DNA from: Mycolicibacterium sp. P1-18
Lineage (GTDB): Bacteria > Actinomycetota > Actinomycetes > Mycobacteriales > Mycobacteriaceae
Direction of reading: 5' to 3'
Assembly: GCF_008329535.1 (NCBI RefSeq)
Contig: NZ_NPKR01000005.1
Location: forward strand, 310,001 to 374,000
DNA: 64,000 nt
Part shown: piece by piece, positions 45,092 to 53,869 of the stretch
Numbering within the stretch: position 1 is the first letter of the stretch
Layout of the letters: every line of letters begins with the position of its first letter
The notes under the pieces: generated by a model
Told to the model about the DNA's origin: nothing
Database searches by the model: none
The model's input: only the letters and a program-made list of their open reading frames with translations
Made by a program: the position numbers and the translations under genes

Positions 45092-45949
45092 ATGTCGCCC
45101 GTGTCCTGGGGGCAGAGCCTCTGGGCGACGACTTCGGTTGTCGTACTCGTGCTTTCGATGCTGCACGTCGCGACCAGTGATTCGGTACGTCTGGCGGCAG
45201 TGTCCGGCCCGGTATTCGACGACTTCAACGGTCCCTCGGGTGCATTGCCAGACCAACTGTTGTGGACCGTCGATCCTGCCGACGTCTCCGGTTTCGCCAG
45301 CGGGGAAGTAGCCAACTTCTCGAGTTCACGGGACAACATTCACCTCGACGGGTCGGGACACCTCGTGATTCAAGCCCTGGCGACTCCCAACGGTTATACG
45401 ACGGGGCGCCTGAACACCCTCGGGAAGGTCGACATGCTGTTCGGCCGGGTCGAGGCCCGAATGAAGTTGCCCACCGGATACGCCCTCTGGCCGACGTTCG
45501 TTCTCGTCGGGACGAACCTGCCGGCGGTCGGATGGCCGCAGGCGGGCGAGCTAGACATCGCCGAGATGATCAACGACTCCAGCACGTTTCACGTCACCTT
45601 GCACGCGCCGCGAAGCGGTGGCGTGACACCGAGCTGCCCGAACTGCATGACCGCCGGAGCCAACTACGAGCTTCCGGGGTACCTGCCCGCACCGATGGAC
45701 CTCAGCCAGGACTTCCACGTCTACTGGGCCAGTTGGCAATTCGACGGAATCCAGGTGGGCGTCGACGACATGACGTTGGCGACGTACACACCGGCACAGC
45801 TGGTTGGTCAAGCGGACTGGGTCTTCAACTCACCGATGTACGCGTATTTGCAATTGGCCGTCGGAAGCTCGGTCACGGGACCGCCGAACGCCAGTACTCC
45901 CCTGCCGGCCCAGATGCTGGTCGACTGGTTTCGTTACTCCCCCAACTGA
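45092..45949 (+). CDS. Secreted GH16 endo-glycosidase
   Basis: This 285-residue protein has one hydrophobic signal or anchor segment (about 10-29) and then a GH16 beta-sandwich. The catalytic motif is GELDIAE (Glu153 and Glu158), with FGRVEARMKLP, ALWPTFVL and FDGIQVGVDD before and after. GH16 enzymes cut beta-1,3 or beta-1,4 glucans and galactans. Within the cluster it may cut or size the exopolysaccharide. The ATG at 45092 is preferred to a TTG at 45008 because the hydrophobic segment then starts near residue 10. Confidence 0.87.
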   Translation: MSPVSWGQSLWATTSVVVLVLSMLHVATSDSVRLAAVSGPVFDDFNGPSGALPDQLLWTVDPADVSGFASGEVANFSSSRDNIHLDGSGHLVIQALATPNGYTTGRLNTLGKVDMLFGRVEARMKLPTGYALWPTFVLVGTNLPAVGWPQAGELDIAEMINDSSTFHVTLHAPRSGGVTPSCPNCMTAGANYELPGYLPAPMDLSQDFHVYWASWQFDGIQVGVDDMTLATYTPAQLVGQADWVFNSPMYAYLQLAVGSSVTGPPNASTPLPAQMLVDWFRYSPN

Positions 45950-45958
45950 CGATCTGGG

Positions 45959-46759
45959 CTAACGGTGTGCTCGCGTCGACTTCGGCGGCGCGGCCGGATG
46001 GCGCGCCCACGCATCGGTCATCGAGTACAACTGGTTGACGATCACGTCGTCGGGAATCTGGTACTCGCCACTGGAGCGATCTTCGTTCAGCACTCCCATG
46101 GGGGCGTCGACGCTCCGCTCGGTCATTCTGCCGACGCGGTCGAAGTACTCCCCGCTCGTGGGCCGCTTCCACACCGCAGGCGATCCTGCGTACAGGCCAG
46201 GCTTCTCCCCGAGACCGGATTGCTTCGTCATGGTCGAGTTCGCCGCTAGCAGCGATTGATCCGGCAGGTGGGCACCCTTGAGCATCACTGCACAACTTCC
46301 GACCAGGGAGTGGTGACCGACCGTCACTCGCCCGACCGTCTGACGACAGTTCGCGAAGTCTGGCTCGTGAGTTTGGATGAGGCAACGATTCCCGCCCACT
46401 CCGCCGTACTCACGCACCACGACGGTGCCGGAGTTGTCGATGTAGTTTCGGTTTCCGATCTTCGCGCAGTAGCCCAGGAACAGCGTCCCGGCCTGGGGAT
46501 CGACCGTTTGAAACGTTCGATCGGCCGAAATCCAATTCCACGAGCCGATCACGGCGTGATCCTCGAGTCGAACGGTGCTCATGCCCTTGAAGACGTTGAA
46601 GGAATTGATGGCGCTGCCGGGCCCGACCTCGAATCGTGCGACGCCCAACACGAGCACGATGTTGATCTTCGCCTTGTCGGAGATGTCGTGGCCGAAGGCG
46701 CGCAGTAGTCGGTTCTTCAGCCCGGACGCGGGCAGGAGCCAACACAGGATCTGCAGCAT
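45959..46759 (-). CDS. Hexapeptide-repeat acyltransferase, copy B2
   Basis: This 266-residue protein has LLRAFGHDISDKAKINI, IGSWNWISADRTF, IGNRNYIDNSG, QTHEPDF and VGHHSLVGSCAVML, a beta-helix acyltransferase pattern. A 60-residue C-terminal tail (VGRMTERSVDAP onward) is not part of the repeat. It is a paralogue of copy B1 and converges with the GH16 gene, with nine bases between their ends. The ATG follows GAGGTGA. Confidence 0.85.
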   Translation of the reverse strand: MLQILCWLLPASGLKNRLLRAFGHDISDKAKINIVLVLGVARFEVGPGSAINSFNVFKGMSTVRLEDHAVIGSWNWISADRTFQTVDPQAGTLFLGYCAKIGNRNYIDNSGTVVVREYGGVGGNRCLIQTHEPDFANCRQTVGRVTVGHHSLVGSCAVMLKGAHLPDQSLLAANSTMTKQSGLGEKPGLYAGSPAVWKRPTSGEYFDRVGRMTERSVDAPMGVLNEDRSSGEYQIPDDVIVNQLYSMTDAWARHPAAPPKSTRAHR

Positions 46760-46866
46760 CTCGCATCACCTCACCGTTCTTGTCGTGTCCGACGAAGAAG
46801 GATATTGACGCGATCGTAACACTCGTTGTTCGATCAGCATTGTGATTGCACCGTCGCACGCAGTGA

Positions 46867-46881
46867 GTCCCGCCGCGGGAC
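46867..46881. promoter_or_regulatory. Perfect palindrome in a divergent 301-base gap
   Basis: GTCCCGCCGCGGGAC is a seven-base perfect inverted repeat around one base. It lies in the gap 46760-47060 between acyltransferase B2 (minus) and the second flippase (plus). It may be an operator for either gene, or chance in GC-rich DNA. I see no gene in the gap. Confidence 0.3.
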
Positions 46882-47060
46882 GGAATCGCCCGGAGATTCC
46901 CTGCACCACAGAGTGTTTGATCTACGTGATGGGCCGGTGACGGCCAGCGATTGGATACTTCACCGCCGACTTACGGGGAGACCTGATATTTCCCGCGTCG
47001 ACCGGCCATCATGGCGGTATTGCGGAGGAGCACGGCGGTGCACGACCGAGATTGGCACAC

Positions 47061-48323
47061 ATGTCGTCTGTATTTGGGCACCAGCCCGCGTCCACGGTGT
47101 CGGGGGGCAGGCTTGCCCTCTATACGTCCGTCGACCAAGGGCTCTCGAGCCTGAGCAATGCCTTGCTGCTGTTTGCGATTGCACAAACGGCCACGGTGTC
47201 TCAGTTCGGTGCGATCACGCTTCTCGTCGCGCTCGTCAACACCGTGATGTGCTTCAACCGTGGGGCGCTCGGAACTCCGATCCTGCTCGTCAGCAACCTG
47301 CGACCGCATCAGATTCGGACCGAGTCGGGATATGCCGTGACATGGTCCGCGGGAAGCGCCGCGGCGAGCGCTCTGCTGCTCGCCCTGGTTGGGGCCCTGG
47401 CGGGCTCACTGCCTACGGCGCTTGCCTTTTGCGCTGCGGTGCCAGCCGTGTTGATTCAGGACGTCCTGCGATATTCGGCGTTGTCGTGCGGTCGCCCGCT
47501 CGCGGCAGTGGCGTCGGACGGACTCTGGGCATTGCTCATGGCCGCGCTGTACGTGCTCAACGTCATCACCAATGCGGTTCCGATCGTCGTGGTGGTGCTC
47601 TGGTGGGGCGTCGGCGGCCTGGTGGCCGGGCTGATGTTGGCCGCGACCACCGGCGTCCGGCCGCGGTGGCATCGGATCCTCGGTTGGTGGACCACCTACG
47701 GCCGCGCCCGAATACGCTTCGGCTGCGTCCAAGCCTTGATTCCCGTCGCAACGGCGCTCTTCATCTTCACGATCACTCTCATACTGGGCTCCGCCGTTGC
47801 CGGCGGATTGCGCGGCGCGAGTACGTTGTTCGGCCCAATCGCGATGCTCATCTCCGCTCTGCCGCTTGCCTTCGTCCCGCATGCCCGGCGGTCGAACAAG
47901 ACCGTCGCAGATCAGTGGCGAATCCTCGTGAAGACCTCGTGGGCGACGTCGGCCATCACGATCGCGGGAACCATCGTGCTGGTGATCCTGCCCGCCCACC
48001 TTGGCCGACTTCTCCTGGGTGACGTGTGGGAGTCGGCTGTAGCGGTGGTGCCCTACGTCGGCCTGGAGGCGGCAGCCAATTGCTGGATGGTCGGTGTCTA
48101 CGCCATGACTCAGGCTCAGGGGATGAGTCGGGCATCGCTCTGGCTTCGCGTGCTCGAAGTTCTCCTCAAGCAGGGCGCTGCCGTATTCGCGGCATTCGCG
48201 ATCGGCACGGCCATTGCCGTCGCCGGCGCAGGTGCAGTCGCGGCGTGGCTGACCGCGGTGGTCAGTGTCGCGTTCGCCAAGCGGGCCGTGCGAGATCTCG
48301 CGCCTCATCGAATGGAGTCGTGA
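47061..48323 (+). CDS. Wzx-type polysaccharide flippase, copy 2
   Basis: This protein of about 420 residues has some twelve transmembrane segments of the MOP flippase kind, with SVDQGLSSLSNALLLFAIAQ near the start and GASTLFGPIAMLISALPLAF in the middle. It should export lipid-linked repeat units. A TTG at 47052 is the alternative to the ATG at 47061. It has little likeness to copy 1 in the visible motifs, so it may serve a second polysaccharide. Confidence 0.83.
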   Translation: MSSVFGHQPASTVSGGRLALYTSVDQGLSSLSNALLLFAIAQTATVSQFGAITLLVALVNTVMCFNRGALGTPILLVSNLRPHQIRTESGYAVTWSAGSAAASALLLALVGALAGSLPTALAFCAAVPAVLIQDVLRYSALSCGRPLAAVASDGLWALLMAALYVLNVITNAVPIVVVVLWWGVGGLVAGLMLAATTGVRPRWHRILGWWTTYGRARIRFGCVQALIPVATALFIFTITLILGSAVAGGLRGASTLFGPIAMLISALPLAFVPHARRSNKTVADQWRILVKTSWATSAITIAGTIVLVILPAHLGRLLLGDVWESAVAVVPYVGLEAAANCWMVGVYAMTQAQGMSRASLWLRVLEVLLKQGAAVFAAFAIGTAIAVAGAGAVAAWLTAVVSVAFAKRAVRDLAPHRMES

Positions 48324-48367
48324 GCCGGCAGCATCGAGGCATCCCGATCGGGGCAACGGCGGGGATG

Positions 48368-49069
48368 TCAGCTCCGGGCTGGCGGCGGATGCTGGTCGCC
48401 GATGTCCCACCAATTCTCCAAGATTCCCGGGATGTTGTCCGTGGGTGCCGTCATCGCGGTTTCCACGTAACCCCAGTCTCCCGCACGGAACACCGCATTG
48501 CTGGTCGTGCTGACTCCGCCGTCGGGCAGCACGACGGTGACCGTGTCGCCGACGCGGTAGACGTCGGCCGTGTACACCGTGTCGTCGATCGACAGCGGCG
48601 GCGTGAAAGTGCCGCTGGCCAGGACGCTCCACACTCCGTCGACCTTGGACTGCAGTCCCCAGTTGGTGGGTCCGATGTAGACGTGGACGTTCAGCTCCAC
48701 CGCGGGATCGGTCGGACTGTACGACTTGTTGGTCATGACCAGCGCGACGACTCCGGACGTCGTCGTTCCGACCACTCGCGATCCGAACGTAAACCGCGCA
48801 CCGACGCGGGTGATGGGCTCGGCTGCTCCGAATACGCGATAGAGGCCTGCGCCACCCGATGTCGGCGCAGTCATCGTGAGCAGACCGGACGCGATGAGTC
48901 CGGGGACCCCGCCCATCGTGGCCACTGCCTGTCCCGTGTCCTCCGCCGTCGGAAGGACGGTGGAATCCGGCTTGTCGCCCCAATACGTGCGGGCATGGGG
49001 GCGAACCTCTTCCGAACACGAGATCAAGGCCATGATCAGCAGCAGGGCACAGACCACCCGGCTCGTCAT
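48368..49069 (-). CDS. Lipoprotein with a probable beta-sandwich domain, unknown function
   Basis: This 233-residue protein has a lipoprotein signal ending in ALISC (Cys17 by the ATG at 49069). After a linker, beta-strand-like segments (RFTFGSRVV, GVVALVMTNKS, LNVHVYIG, TYTADVYRVGDTVTVVL-like) resemble a LamG/ConA-type lectin or glycan-binding sandwich, which is inference from strand pattern and end motif WDIGDQ. It follows the second Wzy gene on the same strand after 96 bases. No enzymatic motif is seen. Confidence 0.72.
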   Translation of the reverse strand: MTSRVVCALLLIMALISCSEEVRPHARTYWGDKPDSTVLPTAEDTGQAVATMGGVPGLIASGLLTMTAPTSGGAGLYRVFGAAEPITRVGARFTFGSRVVGTTTSGVVALVMTNKSYSPTDPAVELNVHVYIGPTNWGLQSKVDGVWSVLASGTFTPPLSIDDTVYTADVYRVGDTVTVVLPDGGVSTTSNAVFRAGDWGYVETAMTAPTDNIPGILENWWDIGDQHPPPARS

Positions 49070-49165
49070 CCTGATGACGACGACGATCTCGTGCCCAATG
49101 CCGGGTGAGTAGGTCAAGTCTCGTTCTCGATTCTCTCGGTCGTCCCGCAAGACGGCCCGGTCCGG

Positions 49166-50527
49166 CTAGCGTTCGGCGGGTTGGGAGCGCAGCGCGTCGT
49201 GGTCGACTTCTCCGTCGACCGAGTCCGGCCGGCGCGAGAGATGTAGCGACGCCACACCGGCGATGCACCCCACCGCGAAGTAGATGCCGCGTTCGGTCAG
49301 CTGATTCTCCACTGCTCCCAGGACGAGCCAACCGACGATCGACAACATCAGGAAGCGGGCATAGTCGACACCCATCGCCGAGAGCCGAAGGCAATCGCGA
49401 ATCATGCACCACCAGTAGGCGAACATCGCAATCAACAGCACCAGTCCGCCCGACGCGATCAGCTGCACGTAGATGTTGTGCGCTTCCACGATGTGACGAA
49501 GTCCGGCACCGAAGATCGGGTACTGACGCCAGTCGAGCATGCCGTTCTCCAGCAGCGTGAAACGGTCGTCGTTACTGGCATTGCCCGCCGCGAAGAACGA
49601 ATCGATGGACGTGATTCGTAGGATGCTCTCCCGGATCTTGCTGGGCAGCGACACCAACACTGCGAGTCCCACGACGACCGCGGCAAGAGCCGACCCGGAG
49701 AAGAAGCGGACGTTGGAACGGCCGTCGGACCTGATCCTCGGCAACCACAGCACGGAGGCGATCAGCACCACCGGCGCCACCAGTTGTGCGCCCCGCGACC
49801 CCGAGGCCAAGATTCCTCCCAGCAGGCAGATCAGCATGGTGGTCGCGACCCATCGATGCTTCATGGTGCCCATGAAGTAGACGACGACGGGAATGGAGAG
49901 CGTCGCCGTGAATCCGAGGTTGTTGGGGTGGTCGCTGAGTCCGGGAATTCGGTTGGACGAGTCGACGGTGGTGTTGGTCAGCAGGAATGTCAGATTTCCC
50001 GGAAGACTGCGTCCGATGTTCGTCAGTCCCGTCAGATCGACGATGGCGATGCCGCTCGACATCGCCGTCCCGGTCACGAAAGCGGCCATCACCCAGACCG
50101 CGACGCGGCGGTCGAGCGCGATGCATGCAACGATCGTCAGGGGCACGACGAGGAGCGCGAAGAGCCAGAAGATGGCCTTGACAAGGCTATTGGGCGTGTT
50201 GATGCCGAACTGGTAGCGCAGCACCTGCAGGTAGTAAGGGGGCGGGTCCAGTTGCCGGGCCAGGACGCACGCAACGATTGCGGCTGCCGGGATGAACGAC
50301 CACGAGGGCATCGAGAACCTGAGGTCGCCGAATGCCACCATCAACGCACACATTCCGAAGGCGGCGACGATGAGGATGTCGGCCGGATCGCCCAGTCCGG
50401 GAAGTTTCAGACCCGTCCAAGTGACGGTCAGAGCGGCCAGCAGAAGACTCGCGATCGCCATCCATCTGGCGATCGGCGGGAAGCGAACGGACGTCGCTCC
50501 GCCCCAGGCCGTCGGCTTCGGAAACAT
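49166..50527 (-). CDS. O-antigen polymerase Wzy/ligase-like protein, copy 2
   Basis: This 453-residue protein has ten or more transmembrane segments and the Wzy_C loop with HPNNLGFTATLSIPVV, GSRGAQLVAP and GAGLRHIVEAHNIYVQLIASGG, a strong family signal. It probably polymerises repeat units. The ATG at 50527 has an excellent GGAGGTG before it; the frame opens earlier but overlaps the divergent gene. It differs from copy 1 (25177) and is near flippase copy 2. Confidence 0.88.
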   Translation of the reverse strand: MFPKPTAWGGATSVRFPPIARWMAIASLLLAALTVTWTGLKLPGLGDPADILIVAAFGMCALMVAFGDLRFSMPSWSFIPAAAIVACVLARQLDPPPYYLQVLRYQFGINTPNSLVKAIFWLFALLVVPLTIVACIALDRRVAVWVMAAFVTGTAMSSGIAIVDLTGLTNIGRSLPGNLTFLLTNTTVDSSNRIPGLSDHPNNLGFTATLSIPVVVYFMGTMKHRWVATTMLICLLGGILASGSRGAQLVAPVVLIASVLWLPRIRSDGRSNVRFFSGSALAAVVVGLAVLVSLPSKIRESILRITSIDSFFAAGNASNDDRFTLLENGMLDWRQYPIFGAGLRHIVEAHNIYVQLIASGGLVLLIAMFAYWWCMIRDCLRLSAMGVDYARFLMLSIVGWLVLGAVENQLTERGIYFAVGCIAGVASLHLSRRPDSVDGEVDHDALRSQPAER

Positions 50528-50560
50528 CACACCTCCGTTTCGCAGCTGCACGGACCACTC

Positions 50561-51175
50561 GTGGGGAACGATTCCACCGTGGACGAGTTTGGGAAAGTGG
50601 TATCTGCCGCCGACTTGGGTGAGCTCTTCGCTGATGGGCTCGTCCACGCCGTCGAGCTGCCCCTTGCCGATGCCGCCCTCCGACGGTTGTGGGCCGGACC
50701 ATTCTCCGTGGCGACGGCGGGCAGCCGCCTGCTGTTGAGCAGCACGTCCGATAGCGACTTCCCGTGGGAGTTGGTCAACCGGCTGGCCCTCACGGCCGGA
50801 ACCTTCGGCAACACAGCCATGTCCGACGTCTCCGACGAGCGCGGAGGCTGGCTCCTACCCTTGCCATCACTGCTGGAGAACCGTCTGTGCGTGGACGAGG
50901 CCGATCCGAAGCCGGGCAATGCCGTCATACTGGTCCGCAAGGACGCCAGCCCGATTGCCGGGGTTCGTACGCTCGCCGACATGTTCGCGACGGCGGACAT
51001 TCCGGTATCGGGTGTGGTGATCGTCGACGGCGATTCCCGACGCTGGCGCCGGTGGCGCCGTTTCGCATCGCACTACGGGGTGTGGTCCGATCCGGAGCGA
51101 CCGTGGCCGACCATCGACGTCCTGGAGGCCGAGAATCGTAGAGGCCCCCGGTCGGCGCGCGTCGAGAAGGCTTGA
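50561..51175 (+). CDS. Unknown protein between Wzy and the heptose operon
   Basis: This protein of about 204 residues is not recognised. It has VVSAADLGELFADGLVHAVE, FPWELVNRLALTAGTFGN, GNAVILVRKDASPIAGV and VVIVDGDSRRWRRWRRFASHY. Third codon positions are GC-rich as in neighbours, so it is probably real. The first GTG in frame is 50561, only 34 bases from the divergent Wzy start; GTGs at 50579 and 50597 are alternatives. It has no signal peptide or membrane segment. It ends five bases before the convergent transaldolase. Confidence 0.6.
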   Translation: MGNDSTVDEFGKVVSAADLGELFADGLVHAVELPLADAALRRLWAGPFSVATAGSRLLLSSTSDSDFPWELVNRLALTAGTFGNTAMSDVSDERGGWLLPLPSLLENRLCVDEADPKPGNAVILVRKDASPIAGVRTLADMFATADIPVSGVVIVDGDSRRWRRWRRFASHYGVWSDPERPWPTIDVLEAENRRGPRSARVEKA

Positions 51176-51180
51176 CATGG

Positions 51181-51912
51181 TCAGAGTTTCACCTCCGCAC
51201 CGGTGACCAACGTGAATCCGGCGCGGAGCGCGTCGTCGTGGAACATCTGCACCGTTTCCTGCGAATACTGCGTCAAGTCCTTGCCGAGCAACGGCAGCTT
51301 CTTCAAGATGTCCGGAGTCACCGTCACGACGTGGCAGCCCATTTCGTCGGCCTGAACCAAATTGAGCAATTCCCTTGGGCTGGCCCACAACAACTTGGCG
51401 TTGGGCAGAGCTCGGAGTATCTCGAGTGATTGCTTCATCACCGGGACGGGGTCGACCCCGGTGTCGGCAATGCGCCCGGCGAACACCGACACTATTGCGG
51501 GAGTCGACGGGTCGAGCGCCGCGGCGACTCGACGAACCTGGTCGACCGTCAGCAACGCGGTCACGTTGAGCTTGATTCCGTCCGCGGCCAGTGCCCGAAT
51601 GACGGTTCCGGCGAACTCGCCCCTGGTGTTGGTGACGGGAATCTTGACGTACACGTTCGGACCCCACGAGTCGATGAGCCGAGCCTGCCGCTCCATCTCG
51701 GCGAAGTCGTCGGAGAACACCTCGAACGAGATGGGGAGGTCCTTGATATGGGCCAGAACGTTCGTCGCAAACGCCTCGTAGTCGGTGAGGCCAGCCTTGT
51801 GCATCAAGGTCGGGTTCGTCGTGAATCCCTTGATGTACGGCTTCGTCAGCGCTACGAGCATCTCGTCTACGTCGGCGCCGTCGGCATATATGTCAATCGT
51901 CAACTCAGCCAT
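51181..51912 (-). CDS. tal: Transaldolase of the TalC/small-transaldolase type
   Basis: This 243-residue protein belongs to the small transaldolase / fructose-6-phosphate aldolase family. The Schiff-base lysine is in VYVKIPVTN (Lys90), with FTTNPTLM near the start. At the position that is Tyr in E. coli FSA and Phe in transaldolase B it has Phe (VFAGRI, Phe144), which favours transaldolase chemistry, meaning sedoheptulose-7-phosphate formation. Next to GmhA, which uses that sugar, this makes sense. It is the last gene of the operon and overlaps gmhB by eight bases. Confidence 0.88.
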   Translation of the reverse strand: MAELTIDIYADGADVDEMLVALTKPYIKGFTTNPTLMHKAGLTDYEAFATNVLAHIKDLPISFEVFSDDFAEMERQARLIDSWGPNVYVKIPVTNTRGEFAGTVIRALAADGIKLNVTALLTVDQVRRVAAALDPSTPAIVSVFAGRIADTGVDPVPVMKQSLEILRALPNAKLLWASPRELLNLVQADEMGCHVVTVTPDILKKLPLLGKDLTQYSQETVQMFHDDALRAGFTLVTGAEVKL

Positions 51913-52501
51913 TCTTCCCCCGATCATCGCGCCCACCGATTATCCGGTCGGCTGCCTCCGACAAACTGCCCACTCTCACATCCGGTCGCGAGGGTTCGCG
52001 CTTCGCGATCGAATGCTCGTTCATCACCAAAACCGTTCTGCATCCGGCTGTTTGGCCACACACCACATCGGTGGCCTGGTCCCCCACCATCCACGACGCG
52101 AACAAGTCCACACCGTGTTTGCGGGCGGCTTCCAACAAGAAGAAGGGAGCCGGCTTTCGACAACGGCACGGCCCGGAGAAGTCCGGTTCGATCCCGTCGG
52201 GGTGATGAAGGCAGTAGAAGTACTCGCGGAAGACGACGTCGTTGTCGGTCAGCACCCCGTCCAGGCGACGGTGAATGGCCTCGATGTGCTCCAGCGAGGT
52301 CTTGCCCTTGGCGTAGCTGGGCTGATTCGAGACGAGGAACAGCTCGAAGCCGGCGTTCGTCAACCGTCGCAGGGACGGCACGACTCCGTCGATCACGCAC
52401 AGGTCCTCGGGCACGTGGGGTGACTCGTATTCGCCCGTCGACGGGTTGAATACGAGGTGGTTCAACACCCCGTCTCGGTCCAGGAACACTGCCCTCGTCA
52501 C
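51905..52501 (-). CDS. gmhB: D-glycero-D-manno-heptose 1,7-bisphosphate phosphatase GmhB
   Basis: This 198-residue HAD phosphatase has the nucleophile motif FLDRDGVLN (Asp8, Asp10), VSNQPSYAKG, the zinc-type cysteine cluster (YCLHHPDG then CRCRKP) found in GmhB, and VGDQATDV. It should remove the 7-phosphate of the heptose bisphosphate. The GTG at 52501 overlaps the gmhA stop (GTGA); the frame upstream of it is spurious. Some GmhB proteins also act on histidinol phosphate, so substrate is inferred from neighbours. Confidence 0.88.
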   Translation of the reverse strand: MTRAVFLDRDGVLNHLVFNPSTGEYESPHVPEDLCVIDGVVPSLRRLTNAGFELFLVSNQPSYAKGKTSLEHIEAIHRRLDGVLTDNDVVFREYFYCLHHPDGIEPDFSGPCRCRKPAPFFLLEAARKHGVDLFASWMVGDQATDVVCGQTAGCRTVLVMNEHSIAKREPSRPDVRVGSLSEAADRIIGGRDDRGKNG

Positions 52502-53115
52502 GAGGTGGTCGACTCCCACTTCATTTCGTGTGCCTTCATCTCGGGATGGGACACGATGAGATGCCACACCACCGCCTGCCACGATTCTGCGTGTGGGGTC
52601 ACGGTGTCAGCGCTCAAGGTGGGTACGACGATGCACGCATCGGCCTGCTCGGCGGTGTACCCGCCGTCGCGCCCGACGATGCCGAGCACCGTGCAGCCGA
52701 CCTCCTTGGCGTAGCGCACCGCGTGAACGATGTTGCCGCTGATGTTCTTCTCGAGATTTCCGCCGCCGACGGAGAAGACCAGGATTGCGTCGTCGGACCG
52801 GAGCCGACTGCCCTTCAGCCAGTTGATGAAGGTGCTCTCCCAACCGTCGTCGTTGACGCGTGCGGTCAGCTCTGCCACGTTGTCCGTGGGCGCGTATGCC
52901 TCGATTCCGCAGATCTTGCGGAAGTCGTTGACCGCGTGTCCGGCGTTGCCTGCGCTCCCGCCGACACCAAGGATGAAGAGCCGACCATCCGACTGACGGA
53001 GGTCCCGCAGCAGACCGATCATGCGATCGATCGTGACCGGGTCGATCAGTCCCGCAATCGTTTTGACCTCGTCGAGGTACTGGGTGGTGTAGGTCGAGGC
53101 GACTACGGTTGACAT
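52498..53115 (-). CDS. gmhA: Sedoheptulose-7-phosphate isomerase GmhA
   Basis: GmhA turns sedoheptulose-7-phosphate into D-glycero-D-manno-heptose-7-phosphate. The 205-residue SIS protein has ILGVGGSAGNAGHAVNDFRK (Ser54 in the phosphosugar site), FSVGGGNLEKN and, near the C-terminus, AESWQAVVWHLIV. The ATG at 53115 has AGAAGG upstream. It is 25 bases after hddC. Position among hddC, hddA and gmhB makes the assignment firm. Confidence 0.92.
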   Translation of the reverse strand: MSTVVASTYTTQYLDEVKTIAGLIDPVTIDRMIGLLRDLRQSDGRLFILGVGGSAGNAGHAVNDFRKICGIEAYAPTDNVAELTARVNDDGWESTFINWLKGSRLRSDDAILVFSVGGGNLEKNISGNIVHAVRYAKEVGCTVLGIVGRDGGYTAEQADACIVVPTLSADTVTPHAESWQAVVWHLIVSHPEMKAHEMKWESTTS

Positions 53116-53140
53116 CTCTTACCTTCTTTGGCCGAATTTG

Positions 53141-53869
53141 CTAGTGATCTTGCCGGAGCTGGCGTAGTTTGTGGTCGGTTTCGCGCAGCCCCTGCGGTGA
53201 ACCGATCTCGAAGAATCGCTCGCTCACCTCGAACCCTGCGACGGCACCGCGGCGAACCAGAGCGGAGAGCACCGTGGCCAGGTCTGACGGTTGGCCTCCG
53301 GGTACGTCGTCGAGGACCTGCCGTCGGAACAACGACAGCCCGAAGTCGACGTGGTTCATCACGGGGCTCGGATCGTGCTTGTCGTAGCACTCGATGCGAC
53401 CGTCCCGAAAGTGGACATTGCTCCTGTCCCAGCGGTTCTCGTTGCGGAGGACGGTCATGAGCGCAGGTCGCTCACTCCTCTCGAAGGCCTGCCAGATGGG
53501 CGCCAGGTCGACGTCGAGATAGGAATCGCCGTAAGTCACCCAGAACACGTCACCCAACATGGGCGCCGCCTTCTTGAGTGCACCCGCGGTACCGAGCAAC
53601 ACGCCGCCGTCGAACGACGACGACACCGACAGCCCGAACGCGGACCCGTCCCCTACGGAATCCCTCACCGCGTCACCGAGATGACCTAGGCACAGCACGA
53701 CCCTCGTCAGCCCTTGCCGGTGGAACAATCGCAGCTGGTGGGCGATGAACGGCTCGCCCGCGACGGCCAGCATCGACTTGGGAACGGTCTCGGTCAAGGG
53801 ACGCATGCGCGTAGCCAGGCCACCGGCAAGCACCGCAATCGGGGCGTCGAACTCACGAGGCGACGACAA
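53141..53869 (-). CDS. hddC: D-glycero-alpha-D-manno-heptose-1-phosphate guanylyltransferase HddC
   Basis: This 242-residue nucleotidyltransferase has the sugar-nucleotidyl start VLAGGLATRMRPLTETVPKS, LLGTAGALKKA and WVTYGDSYLD. It lacks a beta-helix tail, as in HddC. The reaction would give GDP-heptose; guanosine rather than adenosine is inferred from the HddA-GmhB order known from the GDP-heptose pathway. The TTG start at 53869 lies 17 bases inside hddA. Confidence 0.87.
   Translation of the reverse strand: MSSPREFDAPIAVLAGGLATRMRPLTETVPKSMLAVAGEPFIAHQLRLFHRQGLTRVVLCLGHLGDAVRDSVGDGSAFGLSVSSSFDGGVLLGTAGALKKAAPMLGDVFWVTYGDSYLDVDLAPIWQAFERSERPALMTVLRNENRWDRSNVHFRDGRIECYDKHDPSPVMNHVDFGLSLFRRQVLDDVPGGQPSDLATVLSALVRRGAVAGFEVSERFFEIGSPQGLRETDHKLRQLRQDH

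Noticed and set aside
47406..49412. Minus-strand open frame of 668 codons
   Set aside because: It is antisense to the Wzx gene and overlaps the lipoprotein gene in another frame. The translation is Arg/His/Gly-rich with no motif, as expected of a GC-rich shadow.
51181..51912. Reading the aldolase as fructose-6-phosphate aldolase
   Set aside because: Phe144 instead of Tyr at the diagnostic position and the GmhA neighbourhood favour transaldolase, though assay is needed.
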